A stretch of 64,000 bases of DNA from Variovorax sp. J2L1-78 (GCF_030317205.1 NZ_JASZYB010000001.1:1984001-2048000); one strand, 5' to 3'; counted from the first letter of the stretch, positions 38,457 through 52,548 are shown. A program made the numbers and translations. Notes: generated by a model not told the origin, from the letters alone.

Positions 38457-38468
38457 GACGCCCGGGCC

Positions 38469-39530
38469 TCAGTTCGCGGGATCGCGGATGTCCCAGCGGA
38501 TCTTGTCGATCTCGGCCAGGATCTCGGGCGAGAGCTGCGTGCCCCAGGCGTCGATGTCCTCGTCGAGCTGCGCCACCGAGGTCACGCCGATGATCGTGCT
38601 CGCCACCTGCCACTTGGTGTAGCAGAAGGCCAGCGCCAGGCGCGCCGGCGTCATGCCGTGGTCGCGCGCGAGCTGGTTGTAGCGGCGCGCTGCCCTGAGC
38701 GCATCGGGGCGGCCCCAGCGCTGCTTGCGCACCGACTCGTAGGTGGAGATGCGCGCGCCCTTGGGGGCGTCCGGGCCCTCGATGCCGCTCTGGTCGTACT
38801 TGCCGGTCAAGAGGCCAAAGGCCAGCGGCGAATAGGCCAGCAGGGACACGCCGAGCCGATGCATCGTCTCGTCCAGCCCGTTCTCGAGCGCGCGGCTCAC
38901 CAGGCAGTACACGTTCTGCACCGAGGCCACGCGCGGCAGCCCGTGCTGCTCGGCCAGGCGGACGAACTCGTGCACGCCGTAGGGTGTCTCGTTCGACAGG
39001 CCGATGTGGCGCACCTTGCCGGCCTTGACCAGGCCGCCGAGCGCCTCGAGCTGCGCATGGATGGAAGTCTCCGACGTTTCCTTCGCCGGGTCGTAGTACA
39101 GGTTGCCGAAGGCCGGCACATGGCGCTCGGGCCAGTGGATCTGGTAGAGGTCGATCACGTCCGTCTTCAGGCGCTTGAGGCTCGCGTCGCACGAGGCCAC
39201 GATGTCCGCAGCGGTCATGCCCTTGCCTTCGCGCACCCAGTCCATGCCGCGCGACGGGCCCGCCACCTTGGTGGCCAGCGTGACCTTCTGGCGGGCGCCG
39301 GGGCGCGCGGCGAACCAGTCGCCGAGGATGGTCTCGGTGGCGCCGTAGGTTTCGCGGCGGGCCGGCACGGCGTACATCTCGGCCGTGTCGAGGAAATCCA
39401 CGCCCCGCTCCAGCGAGCGGTCGAGGATGGCGTGGGCGGTGGACGAATCGACCTGCTCGCCGAAGGTCATGGTGCCGAGGCAGATCGGGGTGACGTGCAG
39501 ATCACTCTGCCCGAGTCGGATGCGTTGCAT
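38469..39530 (-). CDS. aldo/keto reductase, Tas-like
   Basis: 353 aa NADPH-dependent (alpha/beta)8 oxidoreductase. LGTMTFGEQVDSSTAHAI, FLDTAEMYAVPARRETYG (catalytic Asp and Tyr), VTLATKVAG (Lys) and YQIHWPERH (His) form the AKR tetrad region. The insert and length resemble E. coli Tas, a protein of unclear substrate. The start is ATG 39530 (QRIRLGQSDLHVT). First gene of the AKR-ybaK-plsY-ridA minus-strand run. Confidence 0.9.
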   Translation of the reverse strand: MQRIRLGQSDLHVTPICLGTMTFGEQVDSSTAHAILDRSLERGVDFLDTAEMYAVPARRETYGATETILGDWFAARPGARQKVTLATKVAGPSRGMDWVREGKGMTAADIVASCDASLKRLKTDVIDLYQIHWPERHVPAFGNLYYDPAKETSETSIHAQLEALGGLVKAGKVRHIGLSNETPYGVHEFVRLAEQHGLPRVASVQNVYCLVSRALENGLDETMHRLGVSLLAYSPLAFGLLTGKYDQSGIEGPDAPKGARISTYESVRKQRWGRPDALRAARRYNQLARDHGMTPARLALAFCYTKWQVASTIIGVTSVAQLDEDIDAWGTQLSPEILAEIDKIRWDIRDPAN

Positions 39531-39672
39531 GGTGTGGATCGCGCGGATCGGAGAAGGAGAAGGCCGAAACTCTACCGCGCGCCGCGCGATGCTGCAGCGC
39601 ACCCCCTTGCATGTCCGCCGCATGTCCGATGGGTGACCGCCCTCGCGGCGCGGCTTCGTATGATCCCTCGCC

Positions 39673-40584
39673 ATGTACGCCCCCCGACGCCCTTCCCGCA
39701 GCGACCACGTGCCGGTACGCACCGTGCGCTACCACCTGCGCAGCTGGGGCACGCCCTCGGCGGCGCGCCCGCCCCTCGTGCTGCTGCACGGCTGGATGGA
39801 CGTGTCGGCCTCGTGGCAGTTCGTGGTCGACGCGATGGCCGAGGAGCGCTTCGTCGTCGCGCCCGACTGGCGCGGCTTCGGCGAGACCGACGGCGGCGCG
39901 GTCGACAACTACTGGCTGCCCGACTACCTGGCCGACCTCGACTGGCTGCTCGACCATGTCGCGCTCGACACACCGGTCGACCTGGTCGGCCACAGCATGG
40001 GTGGCAACATCGCCATGCAGTACGCGGGCGTGCGTCCGCAGCGCGTGCGACGGCTGGTCAACCTCGAGGGCTTCGGCATGCCCGCGCGCCAGCCCGGGGA
40101 AGCGCCGGCACGCTACGGCCAGTGGATCGACCAGCTCAAGAAGCTGCACCGCGGCGAGATGGCGATGCAGGGCTACCCGGGGCCCGACGGCGTGGCGCGC
40201 CGCCTGATGAAGACCAACCCTCGCCTGCCGCAGGACAAGGCCGACTGGCTGGCGCGGCACTGGGCCGCCGAACACACGCAGGCCGATGGAAGCACCCGCT
40301 GGGCCATCCTCGGCGACGCCGCGCACAAGGTGGTCAACGCCAACATTTACCGTGTGGACGAGGCACTGGCCCTCTACGCCGCCATCACCGCACCGGTGCT
40401 ATCGGTCGAGGCGAGCGACGACAGCCTGGCCCGCTGGGCCGGGGACTACACCCTGGCGCAATTCCACGAGCGCCTGAAGGCCGTACGCGACGTTCGCAGC
40501 GTACGGTTGCCCGACTGCGGCCACATGCTCCATCACGACCAGCCCGAACGCGTGGCAGCACAGATCGAAGACTTCCTGCGCTGA
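39673..40584 (+). CDS. alpha/beta hydrolase
   Basis: 303 aa, cytosolic. The oxyanion segment is LVLLHGWMDVSASWQ, the nucleophile elbow GHSMGGNIAMQ (Ser near residue 107), the acid is probably in SVEASDDS, and the catalytic His is in CGHMLHHDQPERV near the end. The cap domain is helical. It resembles MhpC-type esterases and hydrolases; substrate unknown. It stands alone between divergent AKR and the downstream kinase operon. Confidence 0.88.
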   Translation: MYAPRRPSRSDHVPVRTVRYHLRSWGTPSAARPPLVLLHGWMDVSASWQFVVDAMAEERFVVAPDWRGFGETDGGAVDNYWLPDYLADLDWLLDHVALDTPVDLVGHSMGGNIAMQYAGVRPQRVRRLVNLEGFGMPARQPGEAPARYGQWIDQLKKLHRGEMAMQGYPGPDGVARRLMKTNPRLPQDKADWLARHWAAEHTQADGSTRWAILGDAAHKVVNANIYRVDEALALYAAITAPVLSVEASDDSLARWAGDYTLAQFHERLKAVRDVRSVRLPDCGHMLHHDQPERVAAQIEDFLR

Positions 40585-40674
40585 GGCGAACGGGGCTGCT
40601 CGCGGCCTTCTCCGACACACGCAGACACAAATCGCGGGCAGACTTGGCGGGTTTTGCTCACTCTGCGCGCAGCC

Positions 40675-44153
<3,479 letters not shown>

Positions 44154-44157
<4 letters not shown>

Positions 44158-45011
44158 CCTCCCATGAACCCGATCCGCTGCGCCCGATCGAGCCGCCGAG
44201 CGACATCGATATCGAGCTGAAGCTGCTGATGGAAGCGATCTTCCTGAAGTACAGCTACGACTTTCGCAACTACACCGGCGCGTCGCAGAAGCGCCGTGTG
44301 CGCTACGCGCTGGAGCAGTTGCGGCTGCCGAACGTCTCGGCGCTGCAGGAACGGGTGCTGCACGACCCCACGGTCTTCGCGCAGCTGCTGCAGTTCCTGA
44401 CGATCCCGGTGAGCGAGATGTTCCGCGACCCGGGTTACTTCCTCACGCTGCGCCAGCAGGTCGTGCCCGTGCTGCAGACCTACCCGTCGGTCAAGGTCTG
44501 GGTGGCGGGCTGCAGCACCGGCGAGGAAGCCTGGTCGCTGGCGATCCTGCTGCGCGAGGAAGGGCTGCTGGAACGCACCCAGATCTATGCGACCGACATC
44601 AACCCGGCGTCGCTCGACAAGGCGCGCCAGGGCATCTTCCCGATGGAGGCGGTGCGCAACTACACCGCCAACTACCAGCGCGCCGGCGGACGCCAAGCCT
44701 TCTCCGACTACTACACCGCCGCCTACGACGCCGCGCGCTTCGACCCGTCGCTGTGCGCCAACGCGGTGTTCGCGGACCACAGCCTGGCGACCGACAGCGT
44801 GTTCGCCGAAACCCAGCTGGTGTCGTGCCGCAACGTGCTGATCTATTTCAACCGGGCGCTGCAGGACCGCGCGCTCGGCCTGTTCTACGAGTCGCTGTGC
44901 CACCGCGGCTTCCTCGGCCTGGGCGCCAAGGAAAGCATCGACTTCTCGTCCTTCTCCACCCGCTTCGACACGCTGGCGCGTGCCGAGCGCATCTACCGCA
45001 AGGCCTCGTGA
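44154..45011 (+). CDS. CheR-type protein-glutamate methyltransferase
   Basis: 285 aa. An N-terminal CheR helical domain ([19 protein letters not shown]) precedes the SAM-binding fold with [17 protein letters not shown], then [15 protein letters not shown] and [11 protein letters not shown]. CheR methylates Glu on chemoreceptors using SAM. No receptor, CheA or CheW is encoded nearby, so the target is likely non-canonical. No C-terminal receptor-tether (TPR) domain is seen. The GTG start overlaps the kinase stop, and its own stop overlaps the cheB GTG. Confidence 0.9.
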
Positions 45012-45616
45012 CGACCGCGCCGACGCCGCTGACCCCGCTGCATCGGGTCGAGGCCGCCGTCATCGGCACCTCGGCGGGCGGCATCGATGCGCTTGCCACG
45101 CTGCTGGCCGACCTGCCGTCCCCATGGCGCCTGCCGCTGGTCGCCGTGATCCACATGCCCGAGCGGCGCGAGAGCCGGCTGCCGGAGGTGTTCGCCCACC
45201 GCCTGTCGATCCCGGTGCGAGAGGCCGAGGACAAGGCGCCGGTGGCGGGCGGCACGCTCTACTTCGCGCCGCCGAGCTACCACCTGTCGATCGAGCGCAG
45301 CCGCGAGTTCTCGCTCAGTTGCGAGCCACCGGTGATGTGGTCGCGCCCGTCGATCGATCTGCTGATGACCTCGGCCGCCGACGCCTACGGACCTTTGGTG
45401 GCAGGCCTGCTGCTCACCGGCGCCAACCCCGACGGTGCGCAGGGCATGCGCCACATCCACCACGCCGGCGGCCTGACGGCCGTGCAGGACCCCGATGAAG
45501 CCGCAGTCGATACCATGCCCCGTGCGGCGCTGGCGCTTCACCACCCCGACCGCGTGCTCCCGCTGCGCGCGCTGCGTACCCTTCTGATGGATTTGAATGC
45601 GCTCCATGCCGATTGA
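45008..45616 (+). CDS. stand-alone CheB-type methylesterase (no receiver domain)
   Basis: 202 aa. Only the catalytic domain of CheB is present: VIGTSAGGIDALATLL carries the Ser nucleophile, VIHMPERRESRLPEVF the His, and LLLTGANPDGAQGM the Asp. Classical CheB has an N-terminal receiver that inhibits it until phosphorylated; here that part is absent, and receivers are supplied by the flanking kinases, perhaps in trans. The GTG start overlaps the cheR stop (GTGA). The 3' end overlaps the next gene by up to 20 bp. Confidence 0.9.
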   Translation: MTTAPTPLTPLHRVEAAVIGTSAGGIDALATLLADLPSPWRLPLVAVIHMPERRESRLPEVFAHRLSIPVREAEDKAPVAGGTLYFAPPSYHLSIERSREFSLSCEPPVMWSRPSIDLLMTSAADAYGPLVAGLLLTGANPDGAQGMRHIHHAGGLTAVQDPDEAAVDTMPRAALALHHPDRVLPLRALRTLLMDLNALHAD

Positions 45617-46811
45617 CGTCGAAAGCAAACTGCTGATCGTCGACGACCTTCCCGAGAACCTGCTGGCCCTGCAGGCGCTCATCCGCGGGCCTGCGCGCCC
45701 GGTGTTCCAGGCGACCTCCGCCGAGCTGGCGCTGGCGCTGATGCTGGAGCACGAATTCGCGCTCGCCATCCTCGATGTGCAGATGCCCGGCATGAACGGC
45801 TTCGAGCTGGCCGAGCTGATGCGCGGCACCGAGCGCACCCGGCACATCCCCATCATCTTCGTGAGCGCCGCCGGCCGCGAGATGAACTACGCCTTCAAGG
45901 GCTACGAAAGCGGCGCGGTCGACTTCCTTCAGAAGCCGCTGGACCCGCACGTGGTCGCCAGCAAGGTCAACGTCTTCGTCGACCTGCACCGCCATCGGAA
46001 GGCACTCAAGCACGAGATGGAGGCCCTGGCCGCCGCCCACGGCGAGCAGGCCGCGCTGGTCGAGAAGCTGCAGGTGGCGCAGGCCGACCTGGAGCGGGCG
46101 GTGCGCATGCGCGACGACTTCATGTCGATGGTGTCGCACGAGCTGCGCACGCCGCTCAACACGCTCTACCTCGAGACGCAGGTGCGCAAGCTGCACCTGG
46201 GCAAGGGCAACCTGGCGCCCTTCTCGCCCGAGAAGCTGCCGGCCATGATCGAGCGCGACCAGCGCCAGATCCAGAACATGGTGCGGCTGATCGACGATAT
46301 GCTCGACGTGTCGCGCCTGCGCAGCGGCTCGCTGTCGATCCGGCCGAAGCCGGTCGACCTGGCCGCGCTCGCGCGCCGCGTGGTCGAGAGCCTGGTCAAC
46401 CAGGCCGAGGCCTCCGGCTCGACCCTCGACATCGAGGCGTCGCAGCCCATCGAGGGCGTCTGGGACGAATTCCGCATCGAGCAGGTGCTCACCAACCTGA
46501 TCACCAACGCCCTGCGCTACGGCCGCGGCAGCCCGGTCGCCGTGGAGGCGATGCGCTCGGGCGACCAGGCGGTGATGACGGTGCGCGACCAGGGCATCGG
46601 CATCGCGCCGGAAGACCAGGGCCGCATCTTCGAGCAGTTCGAGCGCACCGACGACAGCCGCAAGCACGCCGCCGGCCTGGGGCTGGGGCTCTACATCACC
46701 CGCGAGATCGTGCGCGCGCACGGCGGCGAGATCACCGTGGAAAGCGTGCCGGGCGAAGGCGCCCTCTTTCGCGTCGCGCTGCCGCTGCACGCCCCGCCGG
46801 ACGACGCCTGA
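45597..46811 (+). CDS. receiver-histidine kinase (REC-HisKA-HATPase)
   Basis: 404 aa, soluble. An N-terminal receiver (LLIVDDLPENLLAL, phospho-acceptor in AILDVQMPGMNGFEL, Lys in FLQKPLD) joins through a coiled coil (about 130-165) to HisKA ([15 protein letters not shown]) and HATPase (NLITNALRYGRG, DQGIGIAPED, AAGLGLGLYITREI). The start could be ATG 45597 or ATG 45606; either overlaps the cheB stop. It may sense the phosphorylation state of the operon through its receiver. Last gene of the kinase-CheR-CheB-kinase operon. Confidence 0.9.
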   Translation: MRSMPIDVESKLLIVDDLPENLLALQALIRGPARPVFQATSAELALALMLEHEFALAILDVQMPGMNGFELAELMRGTERTRHIPIIFVSAAGREMNYAFKGYESGAVDFLQKPLDPHVVASKVNVFVDLHRHRKALKHEMEALAAAHGEQAALVEKLQVAQADLERAVRMRDDFMSMVSHELRTPLNTLYLETQVRKLHLGKGNLAPFSPEKLPAMIERDQRQIQNMVRLIDDMLDVSRLRSGSLSIRPKPVDLAALARRVVESLVNQAEASGSTLDIEASQPIEGVWDEFRIEQVLTNLITNALRYGRGSPVAVEAMRSGDQAVMTVRDQGIGIAPEDQGRIFEQFERTDDSRKHAAGLGLGLYITREIVRAHGGEITVESVPGEGALFRVALPLHAPPDDA

Positions 46812-46914
46812 ACCCATTCCCGTCCTCGGAGCCCATGGGTGCTTGGCGGGCATGAGAAAATCACGGGTTGCTTCCCGGTTCGCACCGGCCACCGTACTTT
46901 TCGAGGATCTCCCC

Positions 46915-48019
46915 ATGGACGCAGAACAAATCAACCAAATCGGCGCATTGCTGGCAGACCTGAGCGCCCGCACCCTCGAGTTACGGGGGTATCTTTGACT
47001 ACGATGCCAAAGCCGAACGCCTGAGGACGGTCAACGCGTCGCTCGAAGACCCGAACGTCTGGAACGATCCGAAGAAGGCCCAGGAACTGGGCCGCGAGAA
47101 GAAGTCGCTCGACGACGTGGTCGTCACCCTCGACCGCCTCACCAGCGGCCTGTCGGACAACACCGAGCTCTTCGAGATGTCGAAGGCCGACGGCGACATG
47201 GACGGCCTCAAGGCCATCGCCGATGACGCCGCCCTGCTCGAAGCCGACATCAAGCAGCTCGAGTTCCGCCGGATGTTCAACAACCCGGCCGACCCGCTCA
47301 ACGCCTTCGTCGACATCCAGGCCGGCGCCGGCGGCACCGAGGCCTGCGACTGGGCCAGCATGCTGCTGCGCCAGTACCTGAAGTACGCCGAGCGCAAGGG
47401 CTTCAAGACGCAGATCGAGGACGAAACCCCCGGCGACACCGCCGGCATCAAGGGCGCGACCATCAAGGTCGAGGGCGACTACGCCTTCGGCCTGCTGCGC
47501 ACAGAGACCGGCGTGCACCGCCTGGTGCGCAAGTCGCCCTTCGACTCGTCCGGCGGGCGCCACACCAGCTTCGCCTCGATCTTCGTGTACCCGGAGATCG
47601 ACGACTCGATCGAGATCGACATCAACCCGTCGGACGTGCGCACCGACACCTTCCGCGCTTCGGGCGCGGGTGGCCAGCACATCAACAAGACCGACTCGGC
47701 CGTGCGCCTGACGCACATCCCGACCGGCATCGTGGTGCAGTGCCAGGACGGCCGCAGCCAGCACAGCAACCGCGACGTGGCGTGGAAGCGCCTGCGTTCG
47801 CGCCTGTACGACCACGAGATGCGCAAGCGTCAGGAAGAGCAGCAGAAGCTCGAGGACAGCAAGACCGACGTGGGCTGGGGCCACCAGATCCGCAGCTACG
47901 TGCTGGACAACAGCCGCATCAAGGACCTGCGCACCAACGTGGAAATCTCGGCCACGCAGAAGGTGCTCGACGGCGACCTCGACGCGTTCATCGAAGCCTC
48001 CTTGAAGCAAGGCGTCTGA
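46915..48019 (+). CDS. prfB: peptide chain release factor 2 (programmed +1 frameshift)
   Basis: Terminates translation at UGA and UAA. The product (about 367 aa) needs a +1 shift: 27 codons run from ATG 46915 to CTT at 46993-46995, then an in-frame TGA at 46996. Reading resumes at GAC 46997 and continues to 48019. The shift site is CGGGGGTATCTTTGAC, the standard autoregulatory slip site. The tripeptide SPF is in [15 protein letters not shown], and the catalytic GGQ is in [16 protein letters not shown]. pepN follows. In many relatives lysS is next, but not here. Confidence 0.97.
46984..46999 (+). promoter_or_regulatory. prfB +1 programmed frameshift signal
   Basis: An internal Shine-Dalgarno-like CGGGGG is followed at the normal distance by CTT TGA C. 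When RF2 is scarce, ribosomes pause at TGA and slip from CTT onto TTT, giving +1. Known autoregulation of RF2; every element is visible here. Confidence 0.95.
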
Positions 48020-48070
48020 TGGCGCACGACGACGGCGAACTCGCCCCAACGAATTTTCTGGAGACCCTCG

Positions 48071-50764
48071 ATGCTGCAACTGCGTGATGGACAAGGACAG
48101 CCGCTGGCGATCCGCCGCGAAGACTATGTCGCGCCCGCCTGGTGGATCGACACCGTCGACCTGACCTTCGACCTGGACCCCGCCAAGACCCGCGTGCTCA
48201 ACCGCATGCGCCTGCGCCGCAACCCGGACAGCGTCGGCGGCCCGCTGCGGCTGGACGGCGACGAGCTGAACCTGGCGCGCGTGCTGGTCGACGGCCAGGG
48301 CGCCTCGTTCCGCATGGAGGCGGGCCAGTTGGTGATCGACAACCTGCCCGAGAGCTTCGAGCTGGAGATCTTCACCACCTGCTGCCCGGTGAAGAACACC
48401 AAGCTCATGGGCCTGTTCGTGAGCGAGAACACCTTCTTCACGCAGTGCGAGGCCGAGGGCTTCCGCCGCATCACCTACTTCCTCGACCGCCCGGACGTGA
48501 TGGCGAGCTACACCGTCACGCTGCGTGCCGACAAGACCGCCTACCCGGTGCTGCTGTCGAACGGCAACCTGGTCGACAGCGGCGACCTGCCCGAGGGCCG
48601 CCACTTCGCCAAGTGGGTCGACCCCTTCCGCAAGCCGAGCTACCTGTTCGCGCTGGTCGCGGGCAAGCTGGTGGCGCGCGAGCAGCGCATCACCACGCGC
48701 GCCGGCCGCGACCACCTGCTGCAGGTGTACGTGCGCGCCGGCGACCTCGATAAGACCGAGCATGCGATGAACTCGCTGATCAACTCGGTGTTGTGGGACG
48801 AGGCCCGCTTCGGCCTGCCGCTGGACCTGGACCGCTTCATGATCGTCGCCACCAGCGACTTCAACATGGGCGCGATGGAGAACAAGGGCCTGAACATCTT
48901 CAACACGAAGTACGTTCTGGCCAACCAGGCGACCGCTACCGACGCCGACTACAGCAACATCGAGAGCGTGGTCGGCCACGAGTACTTCCACAACTGGTCG
49001 GGCGACCGCGTGACCTGCCGCGACTGGTTCCAGCTCTCGCTCAAGGAAGGCCTCACCGTCTTCCGCGACCAGGAGTTCAGCATGGACCTGTGCGCCGATG
49101 CCTCGGCCCGCGCGGTCAAGCGCATCGAGGACGTGCGCGTGCTGCGCACCGCCCAGTTCCCCGAGGACGCGGGCCCCATGGCCCACCCGGTGCGGCCCGA
49201 CAGCTACATCGAGATCAGCAACTTCTACACCGTCACCATCTACGAGAAGGGGGCGGAGGTGGTGCGCATGATGCAGACGCTGGTGGGCCGCAAGGGCTTC
49301 GAGGCGGGCATCACGCTGTACTTCAAGCGCCACGACGGCCAGGCCGTGACCTGCGACGACTTCGCGCAGGCCATCGCCGATGCCAACCTCGACTCCGACC
49401 TGTCGCGCCTGCTGCCGCAGTTCAAGCGCTGGTACAGCCAGGCCGGCACGCCGCGTCTGGCGGCCCATGGCCACTACGACGCCGATGCGCGCACCTACAC
49501 GCTGCGCTTCGAACAGACCTGCGCCCCCACGCCCGGCCAGCCGCTCAAGCTGCCCTTCGTCATCCCGGTGAACCTGGGCCTGCTCGACGCCAGCGGCCGC
49601 GAACTGCCGCTGCAGCTGGACGGCGCAGCCGACGTGGTGCGCGGCACACGCACGCTGGTGCTGACCGAATCGGCGCAGCAGTTCACCTTCGTCGGTGTCG
49701 ATGCCGAGCCGGTGCCGTCGATCCTGCGTGGTTTCAGTGCGCCGGTGATCCTCGACTTCGATTACAGCGACGCCCAGCTGCTCACGCTGCTGGCGAATGA
49801 CCCCGACCCGTTCAACCGCTGGGAAGCCGGCCAGCGCCTCGCGCTGCGCAGCGCCCTGAAGGCCATCGACGACAGCGCCGCGCCCGACGCTCCGGTGCTC
49901 GACACCGCCTACATCGACGCCATGGCGGCCGTGCTGCGCAACCCGACGCTCGACGCCGCCTTCAAGGAGCTGGTGCTCACGCTGCCCTCGGAAACCTACA
50001 TCGCCGAGCAACTGCCGGTGGTCGATCCGCAACGCATCCACGCGGTGCGCGAAGCCATGCGGGCGCAGCTGGCCACCGCCCTCTTCGCACAATGGGAAGC
50101 CGCCTACGACGAGAACCACGACACCGGCGCCTACACGCCCGATCCGCGTTCGTCCGGTCGCCGGGCACTGGCCGGCATGGCGCTCACGTTCCTGTGCCTC
50201 GCTGCGCGCGCATCGGGCGACACGGTGTGGCCGGGCAAGACGCTGCAGCGCTTCAAGGACGCCGGCAACATGACCGACCGCTTCAACGCGCTGTCGGCCC
50301 TGGTGGCCTCGGGCCATTCGCTGGCCGCCCCGGCGCTGGCGCGCTTCCACGCGATCTTCAAGGACGAGGCGCTGGTCATCGACAAGTGGTTCTCGCTGCA
50401 GGCCGGCTCGCCGGACCGCGGCGGCGACGTGCTGCCGCTGGTCAAGCAGCTCATGAAGCACCCGGACTTCTCGCTCAAGAACCCGAACCGCGCGCGCAGC
50501 GTGATCTTCAGCTACTGCAGCGCGAACCCCGGAGCCTTCCACCGCCCGGATGCCGCCGGCTACGTGTTCTGGTCCGAGCGCGTGTGCGAGCTCGACGCCA
50601 TCAACCCGCAGGTGGCCGCCCGCCTGGCCCGCTCGCTCGACCGCTGGAGCAAGCTGGCCGAACCCTACCGCAGCGCCGCACGCGAGGCCATCGCGCGCGT
50701 GGCCGCCAAACCCGATCTCAGCAAGGACACCCAGGAAGTGGTGAACCGCGCGCTGGCCGACTGA
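48071..50764 (+). CDS. pepN: aminopeptidase N (M1 family)
   Basis: Zinc metallo-aminopeptidase that trims N-terminal residues from peptides in the cytosol. 897 aa, full length. The substrate-anchoring GAMENKG is near residue 266, the zinc ligands are in [16 protein letters not shown] (HExxH near 302), and the second Glu is in SLKEGLTVF. The long C-terminal helical domain (ERAP-like, from about 545) is complete. GGAG lies 8 nt before the ATG. Follows prfB by about 50 bp. Confidence 0.96.
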   Translation: MLQLRDGQGQPLAIRREDYVAPAWWIDTVDLTFDLDPAKTRVLNRMRLRRNPDSVGGPLRLDGDELNLARVLVDGQGASFRMEAGQLVIDNLPESFELEIFTTCCPVKNTKLMGLFVSENTFFTQCEAEGFRRITYFLDRPDVMASYTVTLRADKTAYPVLLSNGNLVDSGDLPEGRHFAKWVDPFRKPSYLFALVAGKLVAREQRITTRAGRDHLLQVYVRAGDLDKTEHAMNSLINSVLWDEARFGLPLDLDRFMIVATSDFNMGAMENKGLNIFNTKYVLANQATATDADYSNIESVVGHEYFHNWSGDRVTCRDWFQLSLKEGLTVFRDQEFSMDLCADASARAVKRIEDVRVLRTAQFPEDAGPMAHPVRPDSYIEISNFYTVTIYEKGAEVVRMMQTLVGRKGFEAGITLYFKRHDGQAVTCDDFAQAIADANLDSDLSRLLPQFKRWYSQAGTPRLAAHGHYDADARTYTLRFEQTCAPTPGQPLKLPFVIPVNLGLLDASGRELPLQLDGAADVVRGTRTLVLTESAQQFTFVGVDAEPVPSILRGFSAPVILDFDYSDAQLLTLLANDPDPFNRWEAGQRLALRSALKAIDDSAAPDAPVLDTAYIDAMAAVLRNPTLDAAFKELVLTLPSETYIAEQLPVVDPQRIHAVREAMRAQLATALFAQWEAAYDENHDTGAYTPDPRSSGRRALAGMALTFLCLAARASGDTVWPGKTLQRFKDAGNMTDRFNALSALVASGHSLAAPALARFHAIFKDEALVIDKWFSLQAGSPDRGGDVLPLVKQLMKHPDFSLKNPNRARSVIFSYCSANPGAFHRPDAAGYVFWSERVCELDAINPQVAARLARSLDRWSKLAEPYRSAAREAIARVAAKPDLSKDTQEVVNRALAD

Positions 50765-50777
50765 CCGAGGAACCCCC

Positions 50778-51788
50778 ATGACGCAACACAAGATCTCACT
50801 CACCCGTTACCTCGTCGAGCAACAACGCGCCGACGGCCACATCCCCGGCCAGTTGCGGCTGCTGCTCGAGGTAGTCGCGCGCGCCTGCAAGAGCATCAGC
50901 CAGGCCGTCAACAAGGGCGATCTGGGCGGCGTGCTCGGCACCGCCGAAAGCGAGAACGTGCAGGGCGAAGTCCAGAAGAAGCTGGACATCATCGCCAACG
51001 AAGTGCTGATCGAGGCCAACGAATGGGGCGGCCACCTCGCCGCCATGGCCAGCGAGGAAATGGACAGCATCTACGTGGTGCCCAACCGCTACCCCCAGGG
51101 CGAATACCTGCTGCTGTTCGACCCGCTCGACGGCTCGAGCAACATCGACGTGAACGTGAGCATCGGCACCATCTTCAGCGTGCTGAAGAAGCCCGAAGAC
51201 CACCCCGGCGTGCAGGAAGCCGACTTCCTGCAGGCCGGCGCCAAGCAGGTGGCCGCCGGCTACTGCATCTATGGCCCGCAGACCACGCTGGTGCTGACCG
51301 TGGGTGACGGCGTCGCGATGTTCACGCTCGACCGCGAGCAGGGTTCCTTCGTGCTGACCAAGGAGAACATCCAGATCCCGGCCGACACCAAGGAATTCGC
51401 GATCAACATGAGCAACATGCGGCACTGGGATGCGCCGGTGAAGCGCTACATCGACGAATGCCTGGCCGGCAGCGAAGGCCCGCGCGGCAAGGACTTCAAC
51501 ATGCGCTGGATCGCCAGCATGGTGACCGACGTGCACCGCATCCTGATGCGCGGCGGCATCTTCCTGTACCCCTGGGACAAGCGCGAGCCGGGCAAGCCCG
51601 GCAAGCTGCGCCTGATGTACGAGGCCAACCCGATGAGCTGGCTGGTCGAACAGGCCGGCGGCATGGCCACCAACGGCCGCGAACGCATCCTCGACATCGC
51701 GCCGGGCAAGTTGCATGAACGCGTCAGTGTGATGCTCGGATCAAAAAATGAGGTCGAGCGCGTGACGCGCTATCACGACCCGCTATAA
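50778..51788 (+). CDS. fbp: fructose-1,6-bisphosphatase class I
   Basis: Removes the 1-phosphate from fructose-1,6-bisphosphate in gluconeogenesis. 336 aa. Metal-binding motifs are MASEEMDS and [20 protein letters not shown] (near residue 115). [21 protein letters not shown] and [15 protein letters not shown] are class I signatures. Starts 13 bp after pepN. The tRNA-Thr promoter overlaps its last codons. Confidence 0.96.
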   Translation: MTQHKISLTRYLVEQQRADGHIPGQLRLLLEVVARACKSISQAVNKGDLGGVLGTAESENVQGEVQKKLDIIANEVLIEANEWGGHLAAMASEEMDSIYVVPNRYPQGEYLLLFDPLDGSSNIDVNVSIGTIFSVLKKPEDHPGVQEADFLQAGAKQVAAGYCIYGPQTTLVLTVGDGVAMFTLDREQGSFVLTKENIQIPADTKEFAINMSNMRHWDAPVKRYIDECLAGSEGPRGKDFNMRWIASMVTDVHRILMRGGIFLYPWDKREPGKPGKLRLMYEANPMSWLVEQAGGMATNGRERILDIAPGKLHERVSVMLGSKNEVERVTRYHDPL

Positions 51789-51789
51789 T
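51762..51789 (+). promoter_or_regulatory. promoter of tRNA-Thr
   Basis: GTGACG (51762-51767), a 16-nt spacer, then TATAAT (51784-51789), ending 10 nt before the tRNA 5' end. The -10 box straddles the fbp stop codon (51786-51788). Confidence 0.7.
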
Positions 51790-51799
51790 CGCAGGCTTC

Positions 51800-51875
51800 G
51801 CCGGTGTAGCTCAGTCGGTAGAGCAGCTCATTCGTAATGAGAAGGTCGGGTGTTCGATTCATCTCTCCGGCACCA
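51800..51875 (+). tRNA. tRNA-Thr (anticodon CGT)
   Basis: 76 nt with encoded CCA; the anticodon loop is TTCGTAA. The acceptor pair GCCGGTG/CTCCGGC has a U6-U67 mismatch, and the first anticodon-stem pair (27-43) is G-A. E. coli tRNA-Thr(CGT) has a very similar anticodon arm, so this is still expected to be functional. Confidence 0.95.
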
Positions 51876-51881
51876 ATACAG

Positions 51882-51924
51882 AAAAAGCGCTGTTGTCATC
51901 CTCGGATGGCAACAGCGCTTTTTT
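51882..51924. terminator. bidirectional rho-independent terminator after tRNA-Thr
   Basis: A5, then GCGCTGTTG-T-CATCC pairing with GGATG-G-CAACAGCGC, then T6. A long GC-rich stem with one G-T wobble and a tight loop. Serves tRNA-Thr from the left and the GAF-protein gene from the right. Confidence 0.9.
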
Positions 51925-51926
51925 CT

Positions 51927-52406
51927 TTACGGCGGGTCGGACGCCCGCTCCATGGGCCGCGGCACATAGGTCGCGAAGACGCGCGCCGCGAGCCGCAGCA
52001 GTTCGAAATCCTCGTCGTCGAGCGGGTACGCGGCCAGGTCGAAATGGCAGACCGTGCCCAGGATGCGTCCTTCCGTCGACACCAGTGGTACCGAGTGGTA
52101 CGAATTCACGATGCCCTGGTAGGGGTGGCCATGGAGACGCGCGTCCAGCGCGGAATTGCTGGTCCTGAACTGCCCGTCCCGGACGACGAACTGGCAAAAA
52201 CTCGCGTCGTAGGGCACGTCCAGCAGGTGGTCCGGGCACGGCTCGCCGAGCTTGTCGACGATCGCGAGGTTGATCAAGCGTTCCGTGCCCTCGAGGCGGT
52301 AGACCGCGCTGTAGCGATGACGGATGCGCGCATTCAGCACCCCCAGCGCGGCGTCGAGCCCGCCGGTCTTCAACGCCTGCGCCATGGCCTCGAAGGTTCC
52401 ATCCAT
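51927..52406 (-). CDS. GAF domain protein
   Basis: 159 aa, a single GAF sensor domain. YSAVYRLEGTERLINLAIVD and YDASFCQFVVRDGQF, then SYHSVPLVSTEGRILGTVCHFDL, fit the GAF core (PLVxxEGRxLGTxCxxD). No output domain is attached, so it may bind a small molecule or redox cue and act on a partner. The start is ATG 52406 (DGTFEAMAQAL); the frame is open upstream but lacks homology-like sequence. Its stop abuts the bidirectional terminator. Confidence 0.82.
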   Translation of the reverse strand: MDGTFEAMAQALKTGGLDAALGVLNARIRHRYSAVYRLEGTERLINLAIVDKLGEPCPDHLLDVPYDASFCQFVVRDGQFRTSNSALDARLHGHPYQGIVNSYHSVPLVSTEGRILGTVCHFDLAAYPLDDEDFELLRLAARVFATYVPRPMERASDPP

Positions 52407-52548
52407 GGCTGCACTGTAGCGGCTTCGCAGGACGCCCCCTACGTCACAGGACATCTCACCGCACGCGCTGTCGGCCGACCGTGCGTGGCTTCGCGAAACG
52501 GTGCCTTTCGGCACTTCATGCAGACCGGGACGGCTGCAGAATCCACGC

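Noticed and set aside
48019..48087. 22-codon ORF between prfB and pepN
   Set aside because: Overlaps the pepN start, has no recognisable features, and is expected by chance.
46931..50803. 1,290-codon minus-strand open frame opposite prfB and pepN
   Set aside because: An antisense shadow; both plus-strand genes have complete catalytic motifs and the frame has none.
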